A stretch of 64,000 bases of DNA from positions 124,001 to 188,000 of the forward strand of contig CAMXCT020000457.1 in NCBI GenBank assembly GCA_947184155.2, read 5' to 3'. Under the pieces are notes generated by a model. It was not told the origin of the DNA and did not search any database. It worked only from the letters and a program-made list of their open reading frames with translations. Position numbers and translations under genes: made by a program. Shown here one piece after another: positions 13,070 through 24,645 of the stretch; the first letter of the stretch is position 1; each line of letters opens with the position of its first letter. Source of the stretch: Cladocopium goreaui (Eukaryota > Sar > Dinophyceae > Suessiales > Symbiodiniaceae).

Positions 13070-15660
13070 AAAGCAGAAAAGGAGAAGAAAGGAGTTGGTG
13101 CTTAAGGTGAACCACCACTAAGCACTAAGAAGAAGGGAGCAGAAAAGGAGAAGGAAAGAGTTGGTGTTTAAGGTGAAGAGTGCACAAAAGGAAGAAAAGG
13201 GGCAGAAAGGAGTTGGTGTTTGAGGTGAACCACCACCAAGAAGAAGAATGCAAAAAAAGGAGAAGAAAGGAGTTGGTGTTTTAAGGTGAACCACCAAGAA
13301 GAAGAAGAAGAAAGCAGAAAAGGAGAAAGGAGTGGGTGTTTAAGGTGAACCACACCAAGAAGAAGAATGCAGGCAAGGACAAGACAGGAGTTGGTGTTTT
13401 AAGGTGAGCCACCACCAAGAAAAAGAAAGCAGAAAAGGTGAGGAAATGACTTGATGTTTAAGGTGAACCACCACCAAGAAGAAGACAGCAGAAAAGGAGA
13501 AGAAAAGAGTTTGTGCTTAAGGTGAACCACACCAGGAAGAAGGATGCAGAAAAGAAGAGGAAAGGAGTTGGTGTTTTAAGGTGGACCACCACCAAGAAAA
13601 AGAAAGCAAAAAAGAAGTTGGCGTTTAAGGTGAACCACCAGGAAGAAGAAGAAAGCAGAAAAGAAAAAGAAAGGGGCTGGTGTTTAAGGGAGCCCACCAC
13701 CAAGATAGAGAAAGCAGAAAAGGAAAAGAAGGGAGTTGGTGTTTCAGGTGAACCACCACCAAGAAGAAGTTTAAGGTGAACCACCACCAAAACGAAGAAA
13801 GAAGAAAATGGAGTAAAAAGGACTTGGTGTTTAAGGTGAACCGCCACCAAGAAGAAGAAAGCAGATAAGGCTCATAAGGAAAAAGAAGGGCTAAGAAGGG
13901 GGTGGTGTATAAGGTGAGCCACCACACAGAAGAAGACACCAGACGGAGTTGGTGTTTTAATGTGAACCACCACCAAGAAGAAGAGGACAGAAAAGGAGAA
14001 AGGAGCTGGTGTGTAATTTAACCATCACCAAGAAGAAGAAAGCAGAAAAGGAAAAGAAAGGGGTTGGTCCTTAAGGTGAACCACCACCAAGAAGAAGAAA
14101 GCAGAAAAGGAGAAAGGAGTGGGTGTTTAAGGTGAACCACAACCAAACAGAAGAAAGCAGAAAAGAGTTGGTGTTTAAGGTGAGCCACCACCAAGGAGAA
14201 GAAAGCAGAAAAGCAGAAGAAAGGAATTGGTGTTTAAGGTGAACCACCACCAAGAAGAAGAAAGCAGAAAGGTAAAGACAGGAGTTGGTCTTTTAAGGTG
14301 AACCACCACCAAGAAAAAGAAATCAGAAAAGGAGAGGAAATGAGTTGGTGTTTAAGGTGAGCCACCACCAAGACGAAGAAAGCTGAAAAGGAGAAGAAAA
14401 GAGTTGGTGCTTAAGGTGAACCACACCGAGAAGAAGAAAGCAGAAAAGGAGAAGAAAGGAGTTGGTGTTTGCGGTGAACCGCCGCCAAGAAGAAGAATGC
14501 AAAAAAAGAGAAGAAAGGAGTTGGTGTTTTAAGGTGAACCACCACCAAGAAGAAGAAGAAAGCAGAAAAGGAGAAGAAAGGAGTGGGTGTTTAAGGTGAA
14601 CCACACCAAGAAGAAGAATGCAGGCAAGGACAAGACAGGAGTTGGTGTTTTAAGGTGAGCCACCACCAAGAAAAAGAAAGCAGAAAAGGTGAGGAAATGA
14701 CTTGATGTTTAAGGTGAACCACCACCAAGAAGAAGACAGCAGAAAAGGAGAAGAAAAGAGTTTGTGCTTAAGGTGAACCACACCAGGAAGAAGGATGCAG
14801 AAAAGAAGAAGAAAGGAGTTGGTGTTTTAAGGTGGACCACCACCAAGAAAAAGAAAGCAAAAAAGAAGTTGACGTTTAAGGTGAACCACCACGAAGAAGA
14901 AGAAAGCAGAAAAGAAAAAGAAAGGGGTTGGTGTTTAAGGGAGCCCACCACCAAGATAGAGAAAGCAGAAAAGGAAAAGAAGGGAGTTGGTGTTTCAGGT
15001 GAACCACCACCAAGAAGAAGTTTAAGGTGAACCACCACCAAAACGCAGAAAGAAGAAAAAGGAGAAGAAAGGACTTGGTGTTTAAGGTGAACCGCCACCA
15101 AGAAGAAGAAAGCAGATAAGGCCCATAAGGAAAAAGAAGGGCTAAGAAGGGGGTGGTGTATAAGGTGAGCCACCACCCAGAAGAAGACACCAGACGGAGT
15201 TGGTGTTTTAATGTGAAACACCACCAAGAAGAAGAGGACAGAAAAGGAGAAGAAAGGAGTTGGTGTTTAATTTAACCATCACCAAGAAGAAGAAAGCAGA
15301 AAAGGAAAAGAAAGGGGTCGGTCCTTAAGGTGAACCACCACCAAGAAGAAGAAAGCAGAAAAGGAGAAAGGAGTGGGTGTTTAAGGTGAACCACAACCAA
15401 ACAGAAGAAAGCAGAAAAGAGTTGGTGTTTAAGGTGAGCCACCACCAAGGAGAAGAAAGCAGAAAAGCAGAAGAAAGGAGTTGGTGTTTAAGGTGAACCA
15501 CCACCAAGAAGAAGAAAGCAGAAAGGTAAAGACAGGAGTTGGTCTTTTAAGGTGAACCACCACCAAGAAAAAGAAAGCAGAAAAGGAGAGGAAATGAGTT
15601 GGTGTTTAAGGTGAACAACCACCAAGAAGAAAGCAGGCAAGAAGGAGAAAGGAGCTGGTG
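13070..15660. repeat. GAA-rich minisatellite with a ~1.25-kb higher-order duplication
   Basis: About 45 degenerate copies of a 50-60 bp unit, built from GGTGAACCACCACCAAGAAG, AAGCAGAAAAGGAGAAG and GAGTTGGTGTTTAAG. The block from about 13340 recurs about 1251 bp downstream almost unchanged: 13513-13779 corresponds to 14764-15030, and 14071-14253 to 15325-15507. A large part of the array was therefore duplicated as one segment after the small units had diverged. Open frames through it are low-complexity shadows. Confidence 0.9.
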
Positions 15661-15689
15661 TATAAGGTGAACCACCAGCAAGAGGGACG

Positions 15690-17000
15690 AAATGTTCATT
15701 GATGACTTCCCACTCCCAAGGGGCTGAAAAGCTGGAACATCTGTCCGCTGGCTTCCCACCTGCTTCTCCATGGCATCCTGCCTCAACGTCAACTGGGTCA
15801 GTTGTTCGGTGATGACCTGCAATGAATTCGAGACCACATCCAACTGACCTGCCAGGGTAGCAACTGTGGGCTTCTTGTTTGAAGCTTTTGCCCAAGCAGG
15901 AGCTTTTCCTGGCCCTGTAGAACCACTGTCCGAGGCCGTGTTGTCCTTCGCTCGGGTGTGGGAGGTGCGGCCTCCTCCTCTGCAGAGTAGAAGGCAATCC
16001 TTTCCCCAAGCTCAGTGGCTGGCCATGCCTTGATTTGGCCCGAAAGATCTGGGAAAATCCGGATGACCCTGAAAGTCGAAAGCAGCAAAGCCATTGACGA
16101 GGTCTAAATCCACATCGTCTGAAAATGGCTGGTTCATACCTGCAGCTCCTGGCAGGCTCATATCCATGACCAAAACTCCTCCTAGATCTTCTGCCAAAAC
16201 CAAATGTCCTGACTCTCCTGTGAGCCATCCTTGAAAAAGCTTGTAAGGCCCAATCAATGCCTCCTGGCCCTCTACCTCTGTAACCAAATACTGTACCAGC
16301 GCCTCCTCGTCGATGATCCCATCAGATCAGGGATAGCTAGCAAAATGCCGCCGGAGCGCTTCATAATCACATAGCCCTGAACCTGATGTTGCAAACCTTG
16401 ACCTGCCGAAGGCGAAGGATTCGAAAACAAACAACACTTGCTGAAACTCCTCCTCCATCTCTGCGACTGCCTCAGCCTCTACTTCCATTGGTGCTGGGAA
16501 GGTAGGGGCACTCCGGCCCCGGGGGAAATAAGCTTCTGCCTCCGCCACTCCTGGAAAGCCGTGACAAAGGGTGGAATCTTCCAGCTTGCCAGTGATTCTG
16601 AAAAGCTGCGGAGCACTGGATACACGTGCGGGGGCTTGCAGCCCAGGAGCTCGCAAGACAATATACACCGAGGGCCTAAGGTCAATTGGAAGGCTCTCTC
16701 GGGGCTTTGGCACTCTTCCTTTGAGCACCAAAGATGCCCACACTGCGCTCTCCCAAGCTCGTTTTGCACGATACTCTGATGAGTACTGCCCTCCACGCAG
16801 GACAGAGCACCTGCCAATAAGCCGATCAGGACAAGCAGGAAGAACCTCAGCAAAGCTGTGGTAATCCCCAAATGAGATATTCTTGAAGGGATCCTTGGCG
16901 GTATTGGAACTGGAGCCGTGATCTCCCGCAGCCTCTGAAACAACCTCCCACTCTTCTGTGCCACCCTGACGCCCTTATCCAGCTTGAGTAAGCTTGTCAA
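15690..17000 (-). pseudogene. Gag-like/hybrid-binding-like 5' region of decayed YR element
   Basis: Overlapping minus-strand frames carry recognisable pieces in order. 17000-16479 has a hydrophobic stretch (FFLLVLIGLLAGALSC). 16743-16327 has YIVLRAPGLQAPARVSSAP, FRITGKLEDSTLCHGFPG and VAEAEAYF; the spacing resembles a viroplasmin-type RNA/DNA hybrid-binding domain (inference). 16287-16012 has EDLGGVLVMDMSLPGAAG and 15900-15700 a heptad-rich stretch (NSLQVITEQLTQLTLRQDAM). The pieces are broken by frameshifts. They lie between A1 and the satellite, where a gag region is expected. Confidence 0.5.
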
Positions 17001-17305
17001 TGGAACCCTGGCTATTCATGTAAGGCCTGCCTATAACCCACCAGTCGACTCCTGAGAGCCACAGCAGATTGCTGGACAACTGACCAAGTTGATGCAGGAT
17101 TGGATGGCACTGACTGGAAGAGGAGCCAGAAGAGGCAATGACAGAGATGAGAATGCCCGAGAGGATGCCGGAAAGGAAAGTAGCAGCAAGGCTAGGGAAG
17201 GAAGATGGGTGACAGTGAGCAGGGCACCCGAACCCCCAAAAGTTGGTTGTTAGTGCCTCCCGAGCGACTCCCCCGACCTGACCTAGCAATGCCACTAAGT
17301 TCATT

Positions 17306-17350
17306 CAGCTTGAGCAGCGGCGTTCAGCATCAACCTCTCAGCTGTGGTCA
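17306..17350 (-). repeat. Split direct repeat A1 of the decayed YR element
   Basis: A 45-bp copy of the A2 repeat at 10282-10326, with one mismatch. It marks the 5' end of the element in minus orientation. Confidence 0.7.
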
Positions 17351-18000
17351 ATGTATGAAACGGATGGAAGAAGACAATAAGCCGAAGTATATTCTTCAGA
17401 TAGGTGAGATATGCATCAGGAATGGCAACGATTGGAATAAATAGACAGGTGGAGTGGATGAAAATATGATGAAAAGCCAAGAAAACATGCGATAGGTCTA
17501 GATGGACGGGGCCGACAGGCGGACGAAGAGAGAGGAAGACGAGATGATCCTGTGAATTTAGAACACAAAAAGTCACTAAAATTTGGTAAAAATGTCAACA
17601 TGCAGTGGGCAGAAAGATGCTAGAAGATGCTAGAAGTATGAAGATCAGCTGAATGGCTGCATAGATGAAGTCGAGGCTTGCACCTATTTACCCTAATTTA
17701 CATAGTGCATTTCATGTAAAAAGGCCAGTCATGACGGCTCTTGCCGTCATGAGATCCTATGACATATTCAGGGCATACGGCCATCTTGGCAGGTGACAAC
17801 TTCATGACTTAGTCTATCTCAACGTATGTTTGAAGAATTTGCCGAAACAAACACTGCATCGTTTAGTCTGAGCACACTCTGTTCAATCTGTTCAAATGCA
17901 CACAACATGGGCGTGGTCTTAGGGTTTCATCCAAGTACAGAATCTGTCAAAACAAAGATTCGAAGGAGATGTCCACACCACGGAGATTTTTTCAAACTCC
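17351..18000. other. No gene recognised
   Basis: Mixed-composition flank with a TGACGGCTCTTGCCGTCATG palindrome near 17733-17752. No convincing coding signal was seen. Confidence 0.5.
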
Positions 18001-18004
18001 CTCT

Positions 18005-18480
18005 GCCTCACAACAAAGCTCCGGCCTTGACCCAAACATTCTGCGGAAATGTGCGAAAGCCCTTGACGAGGCCCTGCCAACAGTGCCAATGGACTGGAAG
18101 GATTATTTTCAGAGAAATTGATTGTTTTTCAGAGGTTCCAAAGCGGCCAAGTTTTTTTCTAAACATTGGAGTGTTGATGATACAGAGTCCACTCTGATCC
18201 ACTTTGAATATCGATCACGCATGGGGCCAAAAGCAAGTCTCATGGCGGGCAAAACACGTGCTCTCTCTGAACATGGTCTGATGGTTTCACCCAAAATTCA
18301 TCAATTGGAATCCCATGGGCAATGGAAAGGGAATTCTTATCCCAACCACCATGGGAATTCACGTACCCCATCGCCTCGGCCACTGGGAAGACGCCGGAGG
18401 TACCAAAAAGGGCCACCTGGCAATCTACATCGGAGCTTTTGGTGGATAGGTGGTCAAACGACAGCTGGCAAAAGCCAAAT
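18005..18480 (+). other. Possible host exons (plus strand), unassigned
   Basis: Around 18018-18115 the plus strand reads SGLDPNILRKCAKALDEAL then PTVPMDWKDYFQ after an AG. Around 18305-18455 it reads MGNGKGILIPTTMGIHVPH then RLGHWEDAGGTKKGHLAIYI. Both look like natural protein and could be exons of one gene. The opposite strand at 18240-18640 is also open, so the strand is not certain. No family was recognised. Confidence 0.3.
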
Positions 18481-18851
18481 GTCTCAAAATTTGACGAATG
18501 AAAAACACGAGCAGAAGCTGTGGGAAGATCATTGGACAGTGATGAATAACCTACAAAATGAGCTCTAAGTGACCAAAAGGACAATGCAATCCACACGACG
18601 CAATTCTGCCTAGCAAGCAACTTGGCCCATGGCCATGTCACACCTCCACATCTACCTCCGCCTCCTTTCTGTAGGGCCTTGGGAGGTCTCCCCGACTCCA
18701 GAGATCAACCGGAATGAATTGGCTGTAGGGCTAGTCGAACTTGAGGACAGTGTATACAGAGTATATATAAATAGCATGCCCCAGAATGTCCAGAGTCGTC
18801 CAAACATCGGGAGGTTCTTTGTGAGAGTCAGCAATTGGACATTTGGATTCT

Positions 18852-19900
18852 TTAGACTTTCCTCCTGGAATCATCACGTGATTTACTGTACCAAATGAGA
18901 CGCCCCGCAGTTGGTCGAAAAGCCACGAGTGGAAAAGCAGGTTCGCCTCGGCACCAGCTCAGTTCTCTTTCAGCTTTTTCTTTGGGTTCTTGGTGAGGGA
19001 CTGAAATCTTGCAATCACAATAAATCTCGCAATGCTTACATAGAAAGATACATGCTCTTCTGGTCAGGGGATTGTCAGTGGTGATGCACACCCAGCACAG
19101 CGTGGTAAACTTCATCCGCAGGAAAGAATCTACAGTATTTTTCACATTCTGCATGGTTGTGACATGGTAAGCAAGTGTTCGAAACAAAAAATTGCTTTTC
19201 CGAGCGTGTATTGCTGCATACTACTCAAGGAGAACCTTCGATTTTTTAACCTTCGATTTTTCTTGGCATCACGATGCTCAACAGTTGATGAAAATGGAGA
19301 ACAACCACACTGTTGAGGTCTTGAGGTGGCAACAACGTACGGCAGCTCCTTCTTGTACAGCCAATCACGCAGGTCCTTCTGACCGGATAATTGTGAACCA
19401 TCAGAGTCCAAAACCGATTCTGATTGCTTTCAGGAAACGAAAACAAGAGAGTTGACCTTTAGGTGTGCAGGAAAGTAAACTTGTGATGACACACTGACAA
19501 AACAGAAATATTAAAAGAGAAAAGTTACTGTCCCAACCTGCCAAAGAGCTTGGTAGATCGCATAAACCAACCTGGCATCCCTCACACCACAGAGACTCTG
19601 GTCAAGATGTCCTGCATATCATAGAGGGCCAAAACCACCTGACAAGAAGGGTTGCCTTAGGGCCTCGGGGCTGGGGTCTAAACAGTTCCTGACAGCCCAT
19701 TTTCTGCTGCGATTCCCTTGACTTGTTGGTACGTGTTCACACTCCCTTTTGTCTTGCTCAACCCCCCTATTTCTGTGGTTGCTAAATCCCCGTACAGAGC
19801 CAGATCAGAATGGATTGGAATCTTTGGGGCTGATGTTTCAATCCCCCTGCAGAAATATGTTCGTTGGGTTTGATCATCATCCCATTTCTCGGGGAATATC
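18852..19900 (-). other. Possible host exons (minus strand), unassigned
   Basis: Minus-strand open blocks with natural composition lie at 19900-19680 (SAPKIPIHSDLALYGDLA), 19420-19310 (QKDLRDWLYKKELPYVVA) and 19185-18900 (NVKNTVDSFLRMKFTTLCW, then a Cys-rich RACIFLCKHCEIYCDC). They may be exons of one gene. The function is unknown and the borders are not resolved. Confidence 0.3.
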
Positions 19901-19902
19901 AA

Positions 19903-20879
19903 AAATCTTTGAAACCACCCAGCAGGTTCAATTGCTTAATTGTCCCAGTAGATGATGGTTGAACCACGTTACATACCCCTGAATCCTATCATTTCTTGGT
20001 TACCCTCTGGTAATTCAACATAGCTGTTGAAAATTGCCATTTATATTTGACCTATTGAAATATTAAAATTGGTGATTTTCCATAGCTATATATATTTGGG
20101 TAAACCACATGAAATGATCCCTATCATTCTTGGTTTGCAGCAGATATTGGTTGTATCCCAAGTATTTCATGGGTGATATCCCGCAGTTGATTTAAAACTG
20201 TGGGGTTACCTCCTTGAAATGGTAATATAAATTAGTATTTCAGATATGTGACCCTATGAGTAGCAACTGGTGGTCTATTAATGACCGCCATGACATGATT
20301 CGATGTTAATCCCCTATTGTTGGCTTATTAATCCTGGGTTATTAGTTATTAGTTGGTTTCTTGATCCTATGATAGTTCATGATAGCTCTTCTCTAGTAAA
20401 CTATGGTTCATTGATCCAGGGTTAAATAGAAATATTCAGAACTAATATACTTCCTGTAGATGTATTATTCAATATCAGTAGGATTCATAGCTGATTATTA
20501 AATCCCCAATTGCAACTACTAACAATCATCAGTGAATTTAATTCTCAATTATTCCCCAATAATTTTATAACTTTAATAACCCAATAAGAATGTTTGGGTT
20601 TGTCTGAAAATGGAGTACCCCCAAAACCATTGGTAAATAACCATGTTCCTATTTAAATATGTTAAATGGCTATGTGGTCCCCTGACGGTCTGACCTCTAG
20701 GTCCATCACGCGATCTCGCCGCATCAGCAGGTCAAAGCCCTCCGCCGGTAACTTCTCGTGGGGCTCCTGGAGACGGGAGACGAAGGAGACCCTCCGAAGA
20801 AAAGCGGGGAAAAAGCAACAAAACTGGTAATGTTCGCGAGAAAACTAGGGATTTCACCAAGAAATATGGGGAAAATTGA
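19903..20879. other. AT-rich non-coding stretch
   Basis: Short AT-rich sequence with many stops in every frame. No gene, RNA or element was recognised. Confidence 0.6.
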
Positions 20880-20946
20880 TATATATATATATATGTATAA
20901 TATATATATATGTATAATATATGTATGTATAATATATGTATGTATA

Positions 20947-20979
<33 letters not shown>

Positions 20980-21622
20980 TGTATGTATGTATGTATGTAT
21001 GTATGTATGTATGTATGTATGTATGTATGTATGTATGTATGTATGTATGTATGTATGTATGTATGTATGTATGTATGTCTGTATGTCTGTATGTATGTAT
21101 GTAGATGTATGTATGTATGTATGTATGTTGTATGTATGTATGTATGTATGTATGTAATGTAGGTATGTATGTATGTAGGTATGTATGGATGTATGTAGTA
21201 TGTATGTATGTATGTATGTATGTTATGTAGGTATGTATGTATTGTAGTCTATTGGGGGGGTTTGAATGGTATGTATGTATTATGTAGGTATGTATGTATG
21301 TATGTATGTATGTATGTATGTATGTATGTATGTATGTATGTATGTATGTATGTATGTATGTATGTATGTATGTATGTATGTATGTTGTATGTATGTTGTA
21401 TGTATGTATGTATGTATGTATGTATGTATGTATGTATGTATGTATGTATGTATGTATGTATGTATGTATGTATGTATGTATGTATGTATATTATGTATAT
21501 TATCTATATTATATATATTATATATATTATATATATTATATATATATTATATATATTATATATATTATATATATTATATATATTATATATATTATATATA
21601 TTATATATATTATATATATTAC
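20880..21622. repeat. (TATG)n and (TATAT)n microsatellite, ~740 bp
   Basis: Two long (ATGT)n arrays at about 20950-21150 and 21290-21487 are separated by a degenerate island with a GGGGGGG run. They are followed by (ATTATAT)n at about 21488-21620. The Met-Tyr-Val-Cys open frames are artefacts. Confidence 0.95.
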
Positions 21623-22974
21623 TGATCAGAATCGGTTGTGTTTATCCCGTTAAAGTCATGTCAGGTTTGGCATTCAATCACCCGGTGTTGAGGAGGTTGA
21701 TAATCAGGGATGCCCCAAGTTACGGGAAAATGATTACCAAACAAAACTGGCAAGACCACCAACAAGACCATGGATCTAAACAACAGGCGCAATAAAATTG
21801 TGAACCAGAAGTTCGAATGTAAGCAACAACACTCTGAATTCAAACAAACAAACAAAACTTGGAATGTAATCAAGGCAAATAGGCCTCAAGTGCCCAACAA
21901 AAACTAGGGAACTAGGTATTCAAATGTTTTCAAACCACCAAAGAAGGCTGCAGTACATCTACAGGACCCCTATCAGAATGCATGTCGTACAAGATTGTTC
22001 CTTCAGTTTGGACACCAGCTATACCCGTCGTTGCAGCCCTCCCAGCCCAAAGCGGAAAGCTTCCCTATTGAAGCGCACGGCTGAAAGTATTCGTGCCAGC
22101 TTGTAGGTCTGGCAAAGGGCCAGAGTGAGGAAATGGCAACCACTGGGATGCACTCACAACGCACAATATACATATGTATGTATGTATATATTTTCTATTT
22201 TTATATCTATATTATGTCTGTGGTATGTCGGTCGGTAGTTAGTATGTATCTAGGATATTCGTGTATATTCGTGTATATATGTGCATGTGTGTGTGAAAAT
22301 ATTTTTATGCGTGTGTATCTGAGTGTATATATGTGTGTATATCTGTGTATATGTACATATGGATATTTGTACACATATATATATATATGTACATGCTTGA
22401 CGATGGAATTGCAGCAGCATTACCTTGCATTATATATACGGATCAAAGGATGCACGCCAGGAAGATGTTCAGATTATTGGAGACCATGGGGCGTTGTTTG
22501 ATACAATGCTGTGGCGGCAATAGAATAACTATCTATATATAGCATATATATATATATACATGTATATATATACAGCTGGCCAAGGCTGACTAAGATTCAT
22601 TTTGAGATCCATTTTTGATAGCATAATCTCAAGGCGAGGCATCAGCGTGATTTCGTCAAAATAAATGATGCTGTGCCTACTGAGAGGAATCCAGCCCTAA
22701 AGTGTGGCTCACATCAAAGTCATTGAATGTCTTGGACCAAGAAACTTGAAAGTTCATGGCTACAGCCAACAGGATCCCGCACTGTCTGGCCTGGCCATCA
22801 TTAAAGTGACCAATGTGTGGTACGCAAGCCTGCACCGCAGCACTGGCACAATCCCAAGACCCCAACAAACTGAAACTTTGCGACACCAGCAAATATCCAC
22901 AGCGCTTGTTTTTTGTGTGTGTTTCATGTACGAGACCACAAACAAAACCAGGAAGATAAGGTATGATAATAGAT
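21623..22974. other. Low-signal region with small TA/TG microsatellites
   Basis: It contains small TATG/TATA tracts at 22155-22400 and 22530-22575. The interval 22690-22900 is open on both strands (minus: CVPHIGHFNDGQARQCGI). It could be an exon or repeat relic, but no family was recognised. Confidence 0.45.
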
Positions 22975-24010
22975 GTATATGGTACATACATGTATACATG
23001 TATGTATGTATCTATGTATGTATGTATGAATGTATGTATGTATGCATGCATGTAAGTATGTATGTATGTGTGTGTTTGTGTGTATGCATGTCTGTCTGTC
23101 TGTCTGTCTGTCGGTCGGTCGGTCGGTCGGTGGGTCGGTCGGTGGGTCGGTGGGTCGGTGGGTCGGTCGGTCGGTCTGTCGGTGGGTGGGTCGGTCGGTC
23201 AGCGGTCGGTCGGTCGGTCGGTCGGCCGGCCGGTCGGTCGGTCGGGCGGGCGGTCTGTCTGTCTCTGTCTGTCTCTGTCTGTCTCTCTCTCTCTGTCTGT
23301 CTCTGTCTGTCTGTCTCTGTCTGTCTCTGTCTCTCTGTCTGTCTCTGTCTGTCTGTCTCTGTCTGTCTCTGTCTGTCTCTGTCTGGTCTCTCTGTCTCTC
23401 TGTCTCTCTGTCTCTCCGTCTCTCTCTGTCTCTCTGTCTCTCTGTCTCTCCGTCTCTCCGTCTCTCCGTCTCTCCGTCTCTCCGTCTCTCCGTCTCTCCG
23501 TCTCTCCGTCTCTCCGTCTCTCCGTCTCTCCGTCTCTCTGTCTCTCCGTCTCTCTGTCTCTCTGTCTCTCTGTCTCTCTGTCTCTCTGTCTCTCTGTCTC
23601 TCTGTCTCTCTGTCTCTCTGTCTCTATTACATCCGTCTGTCCGTCTGTCCGTCCGTCCGTCCGTCGGTCGGCCGGTCGGTCGGTCTGTCTGTCTGTCTGT
23701 CTGTCTGTCTGCCTCTCTGTCTGCCTCTCTGTCTCTCTTGCCTCTCTTGTCTCTCTTGTCTCTCTTGTCTCTCTTGTCTCTCTTGTCTCTCTTGTCTCTC
23801 TTGTCTCTCTTGTCTCTCTTGTCTCTCTTGTCTCTCTTGCCTTGTCTTGCCGTGCCTTGCCGTGCCTTGCCTTGCCTTGTCTTGTCTTGTCCTGTCTGTC
23901 TTCTCTGTCTTGTCCGTCTGTATTTCCGTATGTCTGTATGTCTGTATGTTTGTATGTCTGTGCGTTTGTATGTCTGTATATATCTATCTATCTATCTGAT
24001 ATCTATCTGA

Positions 24011-24041
<31 letters not shown>

Positions 24042-24595
24042 ATTATCTTATCTTATCTTATCTTATCTATCTATGTATCTATCTCTATCGATTAGCGGCC
24101 GAAGCGAAGCTAAGCGAAGAATAAGAGAATCGAACGAAACAAGTTTTTTTACGCGAAGCGAAAACTCATCTATCTATCTATCTATCTATCTATCTATATT
24201 ATCTTATCTTATCTTATCTTATCTATCTATGTATCTATCTATCTATCTATCTATCGATCGAATCGAATCGAATCGAATCGAATCGAATCGAATCGAGCCG
24301 AATCGAATCGAATCGAGCCGAACCGAATCGAATCGAATCGAATCGAGTCGAATCTAATCTAATCTAATCTAATCTAATCTTTAATCTAATCTAATCTAAT
24401 TTAATCTATCTATCTATCAATCTATCAATCTATCTATCTACCCATCTACCCATCTACCTATCTACCTACTACCTATCTACCTATCTACCTATCTACCCAT
24501 CTATCCATCCATGCATCCATCCATCCATCCATCCATCCATGCATGCACCCATCCATCCATCCATCCATCCAATCTATGTATGCATGCATGCATGC

Positions 24596-24634
<39 letters not shown>

Positions 24635-24645
24635 CAATTATGTAT
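22975..24645. repeat. Compound microsatellite field, ~1.7 kb, with stepwise motif changes
   Basis: Successive blocks on the plus strand: (ATGT)n, (CTGT)n, (CGGT)n with GTGGGT variants, (CTGTCT)n/(CTCTGT)n, (CTCTCCGT)n, (CTCTCTGT)n, (CTCTTGT)n, (CTTGC)n, (CTAT)n, (CTTAT)n, an AAGCG-rich island at 24096-24165, then (CTAT)n, (CTTAT)n, (GAATC)n, (TAATC)n, (CTAC), (CCAT)n and (AAGT)n. Three long plus frames of Ser/Leu/Val/Cys repeats across it are not genes. Confidence 0.95.

Larger units (their letters stand above)
10209..17350 (-). mobile_element. Decayed YR retrotransposon with split direct repeats (PAT/Ngaro-like)
   Basis: In minus orientation the element reads A1 (17350-17306), gag-like region, RNase H-like region, tyrosine recombinase, then B1 (10404-10338), A2 (10326-10282) and B2 (10266-10209). 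A1 and A2 are 45-bp copies with one mismatch. B1 and B2 share most of their length, with a 10-bp indel. A1...B1-A2-B2 is the split-direct-repeat layout known from PAT and Ngaro elements. All coding parts are broken by stops and frameshifts, and the satellite at 13.07-15.66 kb sits where the RT core would be expected. The gag-RNase H-YR order is the usual order for this class. Confidence 0.7.

Noticed and set aside
13168..15507. Several minus-strand frames rich in Trp, Leu, Ser and His with recurring VVHLKHQ motifs
   Set aside because: They are frames through the GAA-rich minisatellite. The recurrence follows the DNA repeat and indels break every frame.
18240..18641. 133-codon minus-strand frame
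   Set aside because: The plus strand across the same bases looks at least as protein-like, so the strand could not be decided and the minus frame is not called as a gene.
20758..21795. Open frames of repeated Met-Tyr-Val-Cys
   Set aside because: (ATGT)n microsatellite translation.
22704..24357. Three overlapping plus-strand open frames of 326-431 codons
   Set aside because: They consist of Ser/Leu/Val/Cys/Arg repeats encoded by microsatellite motifs without stops.
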